Both the position numbers and the translations under genes were made by a program. Below, piece by piece: positions 37,861 to 49,276 of a stretch of 64,000 nucleotides of DNA. Source of the DNA: Paracentrotus lividus (lineage: Eukaryota > Echinodermata > Echinoidea > Camarodonta > Echinidae); contig CALNVZ010000174.1 of the NCBI GenBank assembly GCA_940671915.1, forward strand, positions 17,808,044 through 17,872,043, written 5' to 3'. Under the pieces are notes generated by a model. The model worked only from the letters and a program-made list of their open reading frames with translations. It did not search any database and was not told where the DNA came from. Numbering within the stretch: the first letter of the stretch is position 1; each line of letters starts with the position of its first letter.

Positions 37861-38718
37861 GTTCCTGTTGTATGTGAAGGGACGTTACATAAATGCAGAT
37901 AACTCAAAGATTACTTGAGACAGGGGCCTGAAACTTAAGACATAAGATAGCCCACCTACATGCAAGGTTTTATAAACTTTGGCCCCACCATGGCTGAGAT
38001 CTTGAGGAGGGGGCAGCCCCCTCCTTGGCCCAGGTTGACCAAAATATTTGGGCCCTTTTACAGTTAAGAATTTTTTTATTAAATGAAGAAACCCCCCTAG
38101 AACTATATATTTTCTGAAAGGAATCTAAGGGAGAAAAGATATTGGGGGCTGCAGTAAAAAAACATTAGGGCCCCCAAAAATTTAATATTTTAATCAAAAT
38201 ATCAAAATACTTCATCCTACATTGTAGTGGATGGCATTTTTGAAATCTGCAGGACATTTCCTTTCAGAAAATGTATACTTTTGTAGGGTTAGAGTTAATA
38301 CTTCAAAAGTTATGACACTTTAATCCTGACAGGTGCATAATTTTTAGATTTAGGTGGTGTAACACAAAAGGGTGCCAGTTCAAAACGCATGGCCATATAG
38401 ATCTTTCTTCATGCAAGTCCAGAGTATAGACCTAAATTTACGATCTCAAATTCAAAAAGTCATTCTTCAGACAGTCCATAACATCCATACATTGTATGTT
38501 TGATTGAATGTTCTTGAAAAATATGCCTATGGGGCCGTAGTAAGCTTTATTCACACTGTAGATTTATAGTCATACATGAATTTGTTACGAGAGATGTGCC
38601 ACAAAGAACCAGTTTTAACTTGTAATATTGCAAATGTTAATACCATATTTTAAGACTTGAGTTATAGTGTACATCTGATCATGTTTTTTTTTCCTTTCTG
38701 TTTTATTTCTACTACTAG

Positions 38719-39021
38719 TTGTATGTGTGCTATGGAGCAGTGAAGCCCTGGTGTTTACAGACCAACCAGTGAGCTTGACTGTAACAGAAGGAACCAGTAT
38801 CATCTTATCCTGTGCTGTGGACCAGACTGAGAATGTGGCCTACTCCTGGACTCTCAACAAAGTCCCTGTCGAAGGCTCATCAAGAATCTTCATGGATACC
38901 AGCAACAATCTTAAGATTGGGGACGTTTCTAGGGAAGATGCGGGTGAATACCGGTGTGTGGTGGTTGCTAGCTCCCCTCCAGCAACCATCACTAGTGATC
39001 CCGCTCGTATCAATGTAACAT
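38719..39021 (+). CDS. PTK7: PTK7-like Ig receptor, exon 2: first Ig domain
   Basis: Seen: the acceptor TTTCTACTACTAG is followed by a 303-base exon and the donor T|GTAAGT. The exon is phase 1 on both sides, typical of Ig-domain exons. In the joined protein the mature chain would start ALVFTDQPVSLTVTEGTS. Landmark residues are Cys52, Trp64 and Cys100 in a DAGEYRC motif, so this is a complete I-set/V-type fold. There is an N-V-T sequon near the end. Known: PTK7 (off-track, a pseudokinase Wnt/planar-polarity co-receptor) has seven Ig domains. The first begins AIVFIKQPxSQxALQGR, directly after the signal peptide, and contains W-x-L-x-x-x-PV. The sequence matches that layout. Inference: the remaining Ig, transmembrane and kinase-like exons lie beyond 64 kb, since I see no other Ig exon here. 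Another Ig-superfamily adhesion protein is the alternative. Confidence 0.8.
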
Positions 39022-42000
39022 GTAAGTTTGCATCTATTTTTGACCATGTATTCATTCAAAATCCCATACTTCTTTTCTTTTACCTCAATGTTTTTTAATG
39101 TGATGTCTTTTAACCCAAATCTATGCGCTGAAATTTCAACCTGAACCAGAAATCATCATGTTACTGGATACTTAAGACATATGTGTCCTGGAAATTACTA
39201 AAAGGCTAATTATTGCTAAGTTGTTTTAATCGGCTGTTCCTGTCAGGGAAAATCAGCTCTGACAGATTTGGTTAGGTTACCCCACTCTTTAGTTACATGG
39301 CATGCCAGTTTTCTGATTGGTATTCTTGTTTCCATATTGTAGCAAAAAGCTACCGCAAAGAAAGGTTTATTGCTAATGGCTTTAAAAGCTTATTTTGAAA
39401 TGTCAATATAATTAAGTAAAATTTGTAAGAATAAAACAAGAAAGAAAACCTGGAAGAATGCGACAATTCATGTCTAACATTGTGAAATGGTAAAATAAAT
39501 AAAGGATGAGTTACATCCCACTTACCTCAACCGTGGTAGTTTTCAAGCAATACAGTCTGTGTCAAATAAAATGGTACAAGTGGAAAACATTTTTTTATAG
39601 CATGAAGATAAATCACAACCTGGTATTGTTTAGTACTTTCATAAAGCAGTGTAATCAGTCTTTTATCTGCAATTTTTTTCATCACATTTGGTGCAGCATT
39701 TTTTGAGATATGACTAATTTTCTACAATCAAGAAAAATCCATTTTTCGCACGCCGTCCCATGCCTTTGTGTATGATTTCGCATAATGACTGTAAATTCAG
39801 CGCTACAGAACAATAGAAGTGCGTAATTTCGATTTGTTCCTTGTGGCACATAACTTTTGTTCTACAAAAGCAAATTATACAGGACAAAGCACATCAGCAA
39901 GAAAAATCTTTTGGCTTTAATTTGGTACCACAAACACACATAATATGAAAAGATTTCACACCTAATTTTTTTTCCCCCGACTGTACCATTTTTTTTTACA
40001 CAGACTGTATACATGTAGGCTATTTGTCTGTACCATAAATCTTGCATTAGTGACTTTTTGTCACTTCTGAATTTTAACTTAAAGAGTTCAATTGATAATC
40101 ATTCTGTAATAACCAATTCATGTTTATCTCATTCTCTCCACACAAACTTTGTTAATAAGGAAAAAAGTTTCAGACTTAATGTTTGTTACAATTTCTTTGT
40201 TTAGTATTCTGACCTTTACTCTGAACTTGATTGAAGTTCTTATCTGACTTTAGGAGAGTAACAAGGTTGTGTATTCCAGGGAGTAACCACTGTTTATTTA
40301 TCCAGTACTCCTCAAAGAAGTCAAGTCAGGCAGTGGGATACATGTGACGATGACCAGTTCTGTGTAGTAGGTCACGTTTAGCAATGTTAGAATGCCATGT
40401 ATCTTGATGAAGAGAGAGAGAGAGAAAAAGAAAGAGAGGGGGATTGAGACGGAGAGAGATTAATTTACAGCAGAACATGTATTTCCGTGGGGAATATTCA
40501 TTTGTGGAATGCTGTTATTTGAAGAAATACATGTACTTCATATCATCTGTTGAGAGCCAGAAGGGCGTTATTGCATCTTAAAGATGTTCCGTTGAGAACC
40601 AGAAGGGCGCTATTGCTGTACAAAGTCAATGGTAATAGCGCCCTTCTGGTTCTCAGCTGACGATATCACCCTTTGTTTCCTTGAGCTTTTGTAGATTGAG
40701 TCAAGAGTTGGTTTTAACTGGTTTGAACACCACATAGCAAGTGCACTCAGACAGGCTGAGCATTGCTTTTCATCATGCATTGAGAGCAAAAACTAATTCA
40801 AAATAGTTTTAACAAGTCGATCGTATACAAAAGGATTATGATTAATCTAAAAGAGGTGTGTACATTGTTTTGTGTGTTAGCTGAGAAAGGCCTTGCTTTG
40901 CAATATGCTTACTCTAATTCATTACATGAATACTAAATGCGAGTTTGCAGCTGCAACAATGTTGCGATTTTTGTACTGGATCTGTCTAAGAAATGACACT
41001 TTTCGGCTAGAAGAAAGAGTACACAATCAGATGTTGCGATGTGTTTGTATCCATTCTGTTGTTACTGAGTGTTGTGAAGGAAGTCAACAGTGAAAATGAA
41101 ATAAGATTGTGACAAGGAATCTTAGAATAGCTCCTCCAGGTATTCGTCTTCCTTCCTTCATCTTGAAAGAAACTTTGTACAATATCAAGTTGGTAACTCT
41201 TCCCCAGGGACTGCCTCAAGTTCACAAACATCCATATATTGCAGAGGATGAAACACCAAGATCCCTCTAATTAAAATCAATACGAGCGGACTTCTCTGAA
41301 TTATTCAGTGTTACTTGAATCCACTGCCTCTCCCTGTAGCGCTTACAGATTAATTTCGAAACTCTACGTAAGATGTCCCGAGAAACGAGATAAGAGAATG
41401 ATGTTCTTCTTTCCATAGGAATGACGTTCAAAAAGGCTTATTTTACTGCTCAAAATACATTTCATTGCCTCTAGATTGAGAAAATAGCTTGCGGGTATAA
41501 TACAGGGCTATTCTTTCTTTCGTTATTGACTAGTTTATTGGGTGTGGGGATGGTGAGGGTGGGGTGAGATTACATTCCTGAGCTGGGAATGGACATCCAA
41601 TCTTTTCAGGTGTGCTGAAATTGAATTCATATCTTGTCTGTAATTGACAGTGACTGTCCTCCAGCATGTGTTTACTCAGTGACTGCAGACTTCTTTATTA
41701 ATGTTTCCCTCCTTCCCCGCTTCTTTGTGGTTCAAAACACAAGTTTGCAAACGTAGGACATAAAACAGTACAGGGAAGACTGTACATGTACTTTAAACCT
41801 ACATGTACATGAATGTATGAGAAAAACATATTATGTACATGTTGGACAATCTGAAACCTAAATCTAGCCATGACTTAAAAGGGATGTCATGTTAAATTAT
41901 TGAAAGCAAAGTTCAATGATAATAATTATGTATTATCTCAAAGGCTATAGGCCTATAACGAAAAGCCCTTTGCATACATTCTCACTTTAGTCATTGAATT

Positions 42001-43162
42001 CATCACCTCACACAAATTTTATGTGCATCATCTCCACTTCTTGGGGAGTAGTCCTAATATGTGTATTATGAGGTCATTAAGAGTACGATTATAAAAAAGA
42101 ATAAATTGTGCTCCCTTTAGCGATGATGACATGTGGGGCATGTATAATGACAGTTGGAGCAAGGAAATCTCCTTGGTTGGAGAGAGTAGAAATTAGGGCT
42201 TCAAGGAATCGAGCGGAGTGAATGAGACGTGAAACATTAAACTGTGCTAAGCAGGTGAACTTCTCACTAAATTTCATTCCAGGCATTTGAATCTCAGCAA
42301 GAGAGAATGTATACACAGAATATGATTGTAGTATGATGGAAAAAAATACACTGCAGATTTTGAACTTTCACTGTAGACTGATTACTGCCTAGGGTTATTT
42401 GAATGGGATGGATTATATTAATCCTTGAAATAAGTTTTTCATTGAATTTATATTGGATGTTACGGTACATTATTTAATTTACATGTACTTCTTTATGTTG
42501 AAATGGACACAGTCCAGCATCTGTAGGGCTGTATGAATGTTGAAATCATGTTCAGTTTGCTGCACTTTTGGAAAAACATGCCACTGTAGTGTATGCCTGA
42601 AATCTGTCAGTAAACCATTTGTTAGAATGTTTGTCCTCAGGTATGTACATTTGCGGTAGATTGAATCTTTCCAATCTGATTTCCCTTTCTTACCTGTGTG
42701 TTTGGAGTAGAATGTAACATCTGCACAACATTACATCTCCCCTTAACCTATCATTCAGATGTACCAAGATTTACTTCTCGATCTCACGAAACTGGATAAA
42801 TCTTATTTTGAGGTTATATCTAATCATAGCTCTATCACTGGTCGAATTCAGGTATTACTCACATCTTTGGTATGAAAAGACTTCTTGTTTAGATGTGGAC
42901 ATTGTGATTTTGCCTCTGCAGAAGGACGTTTTTATGAGCAGTTTCGAGGCCCACTCTGGAGGGAGTTATTGAAGCTTGAGCTTGAGATAAGACTAATCTC
43001 TTCTATCCCATCCTTAAACCCATCTTCTTTGAGAACCGAATCTTGTTTGTCCCTTCCATCACAGCTGTCTGAGCTCACAAATCAAGGAGCAGTCACAACG
43101 GCAAACCAAATCCTAATACAAGGAGTAATAAACCAAATGTTGGCCATTTGGGTTAATATGAT
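39022..43162 (+). other. PTK7-like intron 2, first part: no exon seen
   Basis: It begins with the donor GTAAGT. Ordinary AT-rich sequence follows, with the hairpin repeat at 40541-40668 and a GA-rich patch near 40410-40460. No frame here has Ig-domain Cys/Trp/Cys spacing, so the next exon is probably further right. Confidence 0.6.
40541..40668. mobile_element. AAGGGCG hairpin repeat family, copy 1
   Basis: TATCATCTGTTGAGAGCCAG and AAGGGCG at the left mirror CGCCCTTCTGGTTCTCAG and CTGACGATATCA at the right. An internal second hairpin (AACCAGAAGGGCGCTATTGC against GGTAATAGCGCCCTTCTGGTT) surrounds GTACAAAGTCAA. Related copies occur at 52183, 60000, 62040 and 62281, all in this intron. Confidence 0.85.
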
Positions 43163-43164
43163 TA

Positions 43165-44289
43165 GGTGGATTCACACCTGCCCGATCTAGAAAAGTTCTC
43201 GTAATCTCTGATCGGGTATTCTTACCCCGATCACAAACTACGCGTAATTTTGCAAGTGTGAAACCAAACTACGCGTAATATTCCCGAAGATAAATTCCCG
43301 TAAATTAGTAGGTACTTCGTTGAAACTACGCGTAGTTTCGCCAAGGTCGTAGGAACTTTTGTAGTGTGAACATAAATTACGGGAACTTTCTATTCCCCCG
43401 TTCTTTTTTCTTATGTATTTCTTTGTTTTTCCTTTTTTTCCTCGCTTTTCTTATGTATTTCTTTGTTTTTCCTTCCCTTTTCTTTCCTTATGTATTTCTT
43501 TGTTTTTCCTTCTTTCCCTGCTTTTCTTATGTATTTCTTTGTTTTTCCTTCCCTTTTCTCTTTCCTTATGTATTTCTTTGTTTTTCCTTCTTTCTTCTCT
43601 TTCCTTAGGTATTTCTTTGTTTTTCCTTCTGTCCCCGCTTTTCTTATGCATTTCTTTGTTTTCCCTTCTTTCTTCTCTTTCCTTATGTATTTCTTTGTTT
43701 TTCCTTCTGTCCCCGCTTTTCTTATGCATTTCTTTGTTTTTCCTTCTTTCTTCTCTTTCCTTATGTATTTCTTTGTTTTTCCTTCTTTCCCCGATTTTCT
43801 TATGTATTTCTTTGTTTAACCTTCCTTTTTTCTCTTTCTTTATGTATTTCTTTGTATTTCCTTCTTTCCCCGATTTTCTTATGTATTTCTTTGTTTTTCC
43901 TTTCCTTTTCTCTTTCCTTACGGTATTTCTTTGTTTTTCCTTCTTTCTTCTCGTTCCTTATGTATTTCTATGTTTTCCTTCTTTCCCCGCTTTTCTTATG
44001 TATTTCTTTGTTTTTCCTTCTTTCCCTGCTTTTCTTATGTATTTCTTTGTTTTTCCTTCCCTTTTCTCTTTTCTTATGTATTTCTTTGTTTAATTTCTTT
44101 CTTCTCTTTTCTTATGTATTTCTTTGTTTTTCCTATTTCTTCCCTTGTTTATAACTTCGGGTATTTTCCCTGGAAGAAGACGGTTCGGGCAGGTGTGAAC
44201 ACAAAACACATTTTACGGGTATTTTGGTGATTGAAACAGTTCTCGTAAATTACGAGAAATTTTCCTGATCGGGTAGGTGTGAATCCACC
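43165..44289. mobile_element. TA-flanked inverted-repeat element enclosing a minisatellite (element M1)
   Basis: The ends are GGTGGATTCACACC and, inverted, GGTGTGAATCCACC, each next to TA (43163-43164, 44290-44291). Inside the ends, GATCGGG recurs in both orientations and ACTACGCGTA occurs three times in the left subterminal region (about 43239, 43268 and 43326). The centre, 43408-44140, is a 39-base minisatellite. No transposase is encoded, so it would have to be mobilised in trans. Confidence 0.85.
43408..44140. repeat. Minisatellite, 39-base unit, about 18 units
   Basis: The unit on the plus strand is TTATGTATTTCTTTGTTTTT followed by a variable CCTTCTTTCCCYGCTTTTC-like half. Because 39 is a multiple of three, all frames remain open and give a 13-residue repeat (MYFFVFPSFPAFL). 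This is a by-product and not a membrane protein. Alternate units (SFPAFL-type and LFSFL-type) suggest higher-order two-unit expansion. Confidence 0.93.
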
Positions 44290-44291
44290 TA

Positions 44292-47200
44292 TTGTGTGTA
44301 AACTCTCTTTTTGGTCTGGCATCATTCACATTGGTGGGGATGGGATATTACAAACCCCCGGAAGCAAAGCACACATGGAATGTCAAGTTTCTCTCTATGC
44401 TCTTTAGATTGTTATCATGTGAATTCAGTGTGATAATGATGATTATCTGTTTGGGTGAAGAGAGGAGTTGAAATCAAAGAGAGAAATTAAGTGAAGCAGA
44501 ATGATGCAAGATCTTGATATTGTGTCATTGGACAAATTGTTGAGTTCATGTTTCTTCTAGGAGTAGGCCTATGATGTTGATGTTGATGTTGATGTTGTTC
44601 AACTTTAAAGATGCTTTAAAAATAAAAACACAATATCTAAACATACATTTGAAGGTAAAGAAGTCAAAGGAAAAAGAAGGATGTTTTAGCTGGCATGCAC
44701 TATTAAACTTATAAGCAAATAAGGCGTCTATTTTTATTTCTTTATCAAATAGCTAGAAATAATATAAAAGACTGAATAAAGACTAAGTATGAAAAAGGAT
44801 GCTGATTATAAAGGAAGACTTCAGAGGAGAGAAAAAGCGATAAACTGAGATGTAATAAATAATGAGAACTGGCCAAACAATATGTCAGACCTTTTTCCTG
44901 AATGATAGATGACCTATTGACATGGTTGTTTATAATTCCAAGGTCTAAGATATTCCTTGTATCTGTCTCTAAGGGTGGATCCTCTCCACAAGGAATTCCG
45001 TACTGCTCATCTACGTGAGGCAGTTGATAAACCAGTCCCCAAGTTTCCAAATGGCGAAATTTGTTGAAGTTACTTCTATATAATTTTGTTTTGAAACGTT
45101 ATTGACACATTATCAAGAGGCATTTGAGCAATTGACAATAAGCCTTCAATAAACAAAACAAGTTTGTGAATGTGTACTGTCTCTGAGGAAGAGCGCTTTA
45201 AAGGTAAATTCATCCCACCGATCAGGAGAGATAAAAGCTTTGACAAGCAAACATTAGATGAGCTGCCATGCATACCTTTCTTACACCAATTGGGCAGGCA
45301 GCTTTTCATTTCAATTATCATTCCAGTCTGTTAAATCCTGTTCAAAGGAACCATTGCATTATATAGGATAGGTGGCTACCTTGGCAGAATCCGGGCAGTG
45401 AATCCCTCTAGTCGTTACCTTTTCAGACCGACCTATTGCAATTTGTGTCTGCCAAAAGTACATTATATGTAAATGAAATGTTAGTATTACTTTGAGGGGC
45501 AAGCAAAGGAATTAGAGACACAGGTAATAACGTGAATATGTAAAAAATAATTCCCAAAAAATGTATTTGAGATTTATAGAAGATGAACACATCTAATTTC
45601 AAAGTGTCTTTTAAAACCAGATAGGGAGATGAAAGAGATCATTGCACACGTACAAAAAAAAAAAAATCACGCCAAATTGAACCAAACTTTTTACCCAAAC
45701 CCTAATTCTTGGAATAATAGGCCTCATTGAAATTTGAAATTAACAAAATCTATTAGACTTGCACACAGTCTATTCATAGTACTGTATTCGCTGTTATTTT
45801 CGCGCGATTAATTTTTCGCGCTTAGAGGCCGCAAAACATATTTGCGGGTTCTTAAATTCGCCCTGAATTTATGTACGAACGCAGTTAACCCCATTCAAAG
45901 CATGCATAAGAAATCATGCTCATATATTCGCGTGTTTTTAAATTCGCGCCGTACAATCTTTGCGCGAAATCCGCGAAAATAAATGTACCGCAAATATTTC
46001 CACGTTTACAGTAATTACTTGACCATACTCGATGCCTCCAGGTATTGAAATTATTGCCTGGTACTTGGTAGAAAATATCAGGAAAGTGTTTGCGATTGCG
46101 TTCATCAAGGGAAAGTTTTACATCTCGTTATGATGGCCTATGCAGCTGTAAGGTTGGGTCATCAGTCAAAGCTTGTTGCCTAGCTATCCATCATCATGTC
46201 CAGTCAATTGCAAGAATCATTTACACTAATTACTGTCAAGTGGACGTATAGAGGTCATATTGCAAGTGTGAATGAATGCTGAAGGATAGAAACTCCATCA
46301 GAACGGAAGCCTTTCAACCAATCGTGTGATTGATGATTGAAACATACAGTCTGACATTCATGTTCTCATACAAAGACACCTCAAAGCACACCTTTCTTTC
46401 TCCTCAAAGCTGCAACTTTTAACCAGTCTTCAAATGATTAATCCTTTGAGTAAATACTTCATATCTATTGTGTAAGAGACCAAATAGTAATTTATCAAAA
46501 TAGGAGAGTCTGCTTAAAATTTCAGTGTAGCAAAAGGGAGCTTAAAATTGCTAACAGACCTGTACATTTTTTTCAATCAACAATATCATTATTGTAAAGT
46601 GGTCTCTTCATTAATTTCAATAACATGGAAAGCAAAGATTGCTTTTTAGAGTGGCATCATTTGATTTCACCTATCAATCAATTTTCTGATTTGTTATGAG
46701 AATATGAATCGACCAACCCCATTTCTGGTGTGAAATTGAGCTGACATAATAGATGGTAAAGCCCTCTATATCCATGTGATTGCCCAATCTTTCATGCTTC
46801 ACCTCCATGATGGGATGAATATCAGTGATCTATTTCCTAATCATCGACTAGTCTCATTATTATAGGGTCTAGATACTTGCAAATCTTTATCAAATATTGA
46901 TGGAATAGGTTATTGTTTGGTAGAATAGATAGTAATGAAGATGGACATTGCATTATGATCAGGGCTCACGGAGGGAGCATGAAGCAAACAGATTGATTGT
47001 AGGAAGAAAAAGTCAGTAAGAAAAAAAAAACCAAACAAACAAACAAACAAAAAAAACCTTGATACTTGTCCTTAGGTTTCCCTAATACAGTTCTTATGAA
47101 ATAGGGAAGTTCTGAGGTAATTCTATAGAATATTTTCTGAATGATGGATATTTAAGAAGATTTGTATAATTTTCTTCACATTAGTTCAGAAACAATATTG

Positions 47201-48004
47201 TCCAGATAAGTTCAAGTACATGATTAGAGTAAAAAGAAGCCTAACTAATGAAAAGGGCTTGTAGTGGCAATGGACATCACGTCAAGTAACGATGATGAAA
47301 AAATGTGGGTCTCTCCATCTCTCTGAGCTTCCTCCCAGATGCTATTCCCATCTCCGCATTCAGGGAGCACAAACATGAGGTTACGAGTCAGCCTCTAACA
47401 CATCTCCTCCAGCCCATACAGACAGATTTGATTAGAGCTTGAGAAGTTGTTCCTTTGTCCGAGTAGACTCGCTCACCAGTCCTTTCCATCCACTCCCTAA
47501 TTCCTGACCCTCCTTCCCACTTATTAGTTTATTTCTATCTTGTTATGTTGCAAGGACCAATGTCATTTGCAGATGGAGATCAAATCCGTTAAAAAAGTCC
47601 TGCAATAACAATGAATGTCAAAACCATGTCGCTTTTTTTAGTACCGGTAGTTGAAACATGAAGTACATTGTATAAAAATTAATGATTGGAAGGAACAACT
47701 TTCATCTGTTCTAAATCTTAAACTATGAAATAAATATTTTGTTTGCTTGGTTGACTTAGATATTTTCATTGATAGAGATATGAGTTATGATTGGGAGTGA
47801 AGCAGGGAATTATTCTGAAGCTTTGGAAAATGTACAAAATGACAACCCATATTTCTTAGCATGGTTATAGCCCTTATTTGAATGATTTTCAGTTTTTAGA
47901 AATTAAGCTCTAGATAGATGGATGGATGCACAGACATTGAAACGTATTTTCAAGTACATGTAAATTATACATGGTCTTCATACTGTGGTTCTTCGATGGT
48001 CAAT
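44292..48004 (+). other. PTK7-like intron: no gene seen
   Basis: Non-coding sequence with a GATGTT microsatellite at 44573-44597, a CG-rich-ended MITE at 45780-46013 and an AAAC microsatellite at 47030-47055. The 46.0-47.6 kb part looks single-copy. Confidence 0.6.
45780..46013. mobile_element. MITE with TTCGCG-rich arms
   Basis: The left end TACTGTATTCGCTGTTATTT continues into TCGCGCGATTAATTTTCGCG-like sequence. The right end is GCGCGAAATCCGCGAAAATA then CACGTTTACAGTA. CGCG-rich words in both orientations and TACTGTA/TACAGTA ends mark an imperfect inverted-repeat element of about 230 bases. Confidence 0.72.
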
Positions 48005-48006
48005 TA

Positions 48007-49274
48007 CCCTTTTCAGACTGCAGTTAAAATCCTTAACCCCAGGAAATAGGTGGTGCTAAGGGGGGGGGGGGCCTTAGTACCACCTATTTCCTGGGGTTAA
48101 GCTTAGCACGCTTCGGTTTCAGACCGCGTTTTACCAAAGTAGGCTAGCACGGTAAATAGTACGGTACTATCTGGCCCTGCTAAAAAGCAGGGTTAGCCGG
48201 GTAATTGGGGAGTTAGCCAGGCAATTGCGGTGCTAAGAGTTGCAGTCTGAAACCAAACCGTGCTAAGGAAAAGCGGGGCTAAGTATTAGCCAATCAATGA
48301 AAATGTGGTCATGAATATGCATAATTATTCGTAAACTTGATAACACAAATATAGAGAAAAACAATGGATAACATAAGGAAAAAGAGAAAAACAATGAATA
48401 ACATAAGGGAAAATGGAAAAACAATGAATAACATAAGGAAAAAGAGAAAAAACAATGAATAACATAAAGAAAAAAAACAAAACAAAACAATGAATAACTT
48501 AATAAGGAAAAAGAGAAAAACAATGAATAACATAAGGAAAAAGAGAAAAAACAATGAATAACATAAAATTAAAGAGAAAAACAATGAATAACATAAAAAA
48601 AGCTAAAAGCAATGAATAACATAAAGAAAGAAAGAAAAACAAAGAATAACATAAGGGAAAAGAGGAATGCAATGAATTAAAACAATGAATAGCATAAGGA
48701 AAAGAGAAAAACAATGTAAAACATAAGGAAAGAGAGAAAAACAATGAATAACATAAGGAAAAAGAGAAAATAATGAATAACATAATGAAAGAGAGATCAA
48801 ATAATGAATTACATAAGGAATGATAGAAAAACAATGAATAACATAAGGAAATAGAGATAAAATAATGAATAACATAAGGAAAAAGAGAGAAAAAAAGGGA
48901 ATAAGATAAGGAAAAAGAGAAAAAACAAGGAATAACATAAGGAAAAAACAAACAAACAAGGAATAACATAAGGAAAAAGAGAAAAACAATGAATAACAAA
49001 AGGAAAGATAGAAAACATAGAATAACATAAGGAAAGAGATAAAAACAATGAAGAACATAAAGAAAGAGAGTGAAATCATTGATATTCATGATCCAGCAAA
49101 TAGTATGGGGTTAAGGAATACCCAGTGTGAAAAGCATTTAATTTCTTAACCCCGGCTAAGCAAATAGTATGGGGTTAAGAAACACAGTCTGAAAGCAAAA
49201 AAAGATAGTACGGGGTTAAGGATAGTATGGGGTTAAGGATAGTACGGGGTTAAGAAATAGCAGTCTGAAAAGGG
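48007..49274. mobile_element. TA-flanked inverted-repeat element enclosing a minisatellite (element M2)
   Basis: The ends are CCCTTTTCAGACTGC and, inverted, GCAGTCTGAAAAGGG, each next to TA (48005-48006, 49275-49276). The left side has a perfect hairpin around a poly-G loop (CACCTATTTCCTGGGGTTAA and inverse, 48030-48103). A second CAGACTG/CAGTCTG-type pair lies inside. The right side has five TAGTAYGGGGTTAAG subterminal repeats (about 49102-49255), the last three 18 bases apart. The centre is a 30-base minisatellite. No transposase is encoded. Confidence 0.85.
48335..49075. repeat. Minisatellite, 30-base unit, about 24 units
   Basis: The plus-strand unit is ACAATGAATAACATAAGGAA followed by AAAGAGAAAA, with one- to few-base length variation. 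The reverse strand therefore reads as a 10-residue Phe/Leu/Cys-rich repeat, a by-product. The core AAAAACAATGAATAACATAA is close to the complement of the 39-base unit of the other array (AAAAACAAAGAAATACATAA). Confidence 0.93.
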
Positions 49275-49276
49275 TA

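Larger units (their letters stand above)
32945..38718 (+). other. Intron 1 of the PTK7-like gene
   Basis: It is bounded by the donor GTGAGT (32945) and the acceptor CTACTACTAG (38718), phase 1. It contains the 35400-36344 element, a GA microsatellite at 35340-35380, the dispersed repeat at 37461-37860, and otherwise plain AT-rich DNA. I see no other exon in it. Confidence 0.7.

Noticed and set aside
38840..39055. Minus-strand and third-frame ORFs over the Ig exon
   Set aside because: They are shadows of the real exon, which has the Ig signature and both splice sites on the plus strand.
40541..40668. microRNA precursor
   Set aside because: The hairpin is one of several dispersed copies with diverged arms, so a mobile repeat is the simpler explanation.
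42885..43190. 101-residue plus-strand frame as a PTK7-like exon
   Set aside because: It has no Ig-domain Cys/Trp/Cys pattern. It runs into the terminal repeat of M1 and has no sound acceptor or donor.
43413..44093. 226-residue open frame of Phe/Ser/Leu/Tyr repeats
   Set aside because: It is the translation of the 39-base minisatellite. Overlapping frames are equally open, and the 13-residue period comes from the DNA unit.
43408..49075. CRISPR-like regular repeats
   Set aside because: Units are contiguous with no unique spacers, and the window is eukaryotic. They are minisatellites.
48499..49089. 196-residue hydrophobic minus-strand frame
   Set aside because: It is the translation of the 30-base minisatellite. 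It has no splice context, and neighbouring frames are also open.
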